Origin: Fictibacillus phosphorivorans
GTDB taxonomy: Bacteria > Bacillota > Bacilli > Bacillales > Fictibacillaceae
Direction of reading: 5' to 3'
Length of the DNA stretch: 64,000 nt
Assembly (NCBI RefSeq): GCF_023715845.1
Contig: NZ_JAMBOR010000005.1
Coordinates: 124,001 to 188,000, forward strand
The translations under genes and the position numbers were made by a program. The notes beneath the pieces were generated by a model. The model was not told the origin of the DNA, ran no database searches, and worked only from the letters and a program-made list of their open reading frames with translations. Positions 62,887 through 64,000 of this stretch are shown one piece after another (the first letter of the stretch is position 1; each line of letters starts with the position of its first letter).

Positions 62887-64000
62887 AAAATTTGATTGTA
62901 TCGTCGTCGGAGCAGGTCCTGCCGGCATTTCTTGTGCGTATGAACTGGCGAAAGCGGGAGTGAACGTTTTACTGATTGAACGCGGTGAATATCCAGGATC
63001 AAAGAATGTAATGGGCGGCGTTCTCTACCGCAAAATGATGGAGGATGTCATTCCGGAGTTCTGGAAGGAAGCGCCGCTCGAACGGCCGATCGTGGAACAG
63101 CGGTTCATGATGATGGATAAAGAATCGGCGATTACCGTTGGCTACAAAGGAATGGAATGGGGACAGGAGCCGTATAACAACTTTACGGTGCTGCGCGCAA
63201 AGTTTGATCAGTGGTTTGCGAGTAAGGCCGTTGAACAGGGAGCTTTGCTCGTAAATGAAACCGTCGTGTTGGAATGTATCGTGGAAGATGGAAAAGTAGT
63301 CGGAGTGCGGACGGACCGGCCAGATGGCGACCTCTATGCAGACGTTGTTGTTTTGGCGGATGGGGTAAACTCTCTTTTAGCAAAATCACTCGGTTTTCAT
63401 AAGGAGTTCCGACCGGATGAAGTCGCACTGGCCACGATGGAAATCATTAAGCTGGATAAAAAGACGATTGAGGATCGCTTTAATCTAGAGCCGAACCAGG
63501 GAACGACGATCGAGCTGTTTGGCGATGCAACAAAGGGAATTCTCGGCACCGGATTCCTTTATACGAACAAAGACACGCTGAGCCTCGGGGTGGGAACACT
63601 TCTATCTGGGCTCATTAAGCATAAGATAAAACCGTATGAACTTTTAGAGTATGTGAAGAATCATCCGATGATCCGTCCTTACATCACCGGCGGGGAGCCC
63701 GTTGAGTATTTGGCACACATGATTCCAGAAGGCGGATATAAGTCGATGCCGAAAGTGGCGGGGGACGGGGTGCTCGTTGTTGGAGATGCAGCTCAGCTCG
63801 TGAACGCGATCCACCGGGAGGGTTCAAATCTTGCGATGAAGTCGGGGCAGTTTGCGGCAGAAGCAGTGTTGCTCGCTAAAGAACGCGGGGATTATTCGGA
63901 AGCCGCGCTGAATCATTACAAAACAAAACTGATGAGCAGTTTCGTCGGTCAGGACATGAAGAAGTACAAGGATTCTACCCACCATTTTGATAAGTTCCCG
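62879..64000 (+). CDS. fixC: FixC-type FAD-dependent ETF:quinone oxidoreductase, 3' end outside the window
   Basis: 374 residues visible. Starts MSEKFDCIVVGAGPAGISCA (FAD GxGxxG), then IERGEYPGSKNVMGGVLY, a WFASKAVEQGA region, VVLADGVNSLLAKSLG and VVGDAAQLVNAIHREGSNLA. The frame is open to base 64000; 50 to 60 residues are probably missing. Start overlaps fixB by 8 bases. Passes electrons from FixAB to quinone; a ferredoxin-like FixX would be expected next. Confidence 0.9.
   Translation, partial: MSEKFDCIVVGAGPAGISCAYELAKAGVNVLLIERGEYPGSKNVMGGVLYRKMMEDVIPEFWKEAPLERPIVEQRFMMMDKESAITVGYKGMEWGQEPYNNFTVLRAKFDQWFASKAVEQGALLVNETVVLECIVEDGKVVGVRTDRPDGDLYADVVVLADGVNSLLAKSLGFHKEFRPDEVALATMEIIKLDKKTIEDRFNLEPNQGTTIELFGDATKGILGTGFLYTNKDTLSLGVGTLLSGLIKHKIKPYELLEYVKNHPMIRPYITGGEPVEYLAHMIPEGGYKSMPKVAGDGVLVVGDAAQLVNAIHREGSNLAMKSGQFAAEAVLLAKERGDYSEAALNHYKTKLMSSFVGQDMKKYKDSTHHFDKFP

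Overview
The window reads as a chromosomal segment of a low-to-mid GC Gram-positive bacterium of the Bacillaceae; Fictibacillus or Bacillus-like is my inference, not proven. Support comes from strong AGGAGG-type ribosome sites, catabolite-responsive (cre) boxes, lipoprotein solute-binding proteins, SLH-domain surface protein, TTG/GTG starts and sugar ABC importers that carry no ATPase of their own. No rRNA, tRNA, CRISPR array or intact insertion sequence was seen.

Layout. 1-921: 3' part of a nucleotide-sugar epimerase. 1213-8524: ROK regulator plus a sugar ABC importer (one permease broken by an in-frame amber codon), two Gfo/Idh/MocA dehydrogenases and a TIM-barrel isomerase. 8874-13096 (minus): MMPL exporter, response regulator and histidine kinase. 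13621-14391: secretion-less endonuclease/exonuclease/phosphatase-fold enzyme. 14767-21405: LacI regulator, LplB/YtcP/LipO-type importer, YesL and a GH30 glycosidase. 21514-29525: a 39-residue membrane protein, SLH protein, secreted 5'-nucleotidase and a giant phosphodiester glycosidase/phosphoesterase. 29732-43051: a galactan/arabinan/galactoside utilisation locus (importer, two GH43 enzymes, GanR-like LacI regulator, GH2 enzyme and the complete Leloir set galK-galE-galT-galM). 43286-54510: an AT-rich block that looks like a tetritol (erythritol/threitol) or other polyol pathway under a DeoR regulator (SDR, Zn-alcohol dehydrogenase, MFS, RpiB, DhaK, DhaL, GlpX), with a transketolase stump, a decayed HAD phosphatase and ribulokinase. 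54632-59680: secreted six-hairpin protein, TrmB-type regulator, DeoD and an MFS exporter. 59870-60792: a run of tiny minus-strand genes. 61031-64000: fixA-fixB-fixC (electron-transfer flavoprotein and its quinone reductase), cut by the window end.

The most striking thing is not a gene. Six intergenic stretches (A to F in the features) carry the tetramer TATG on a rigid grid. In five of them there are eight marks at intervals 21-21-21-21-19-21-21, and the sixth shows the same order with one end worn away. The spacers between marks differ widely between copies, so spacing, not sequence, is what has been kept. A seventh stretch uses another word (GAGCG) at 20-21 nt. I know of no described element with this architecture.

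A second structural point is that the end of the polyol block nearest the galactose genes carries a terminator and the last 21 codons of a gene resembling the secreted protein encoded just beyond the other end, so the block sits between two related 3' gene ends.
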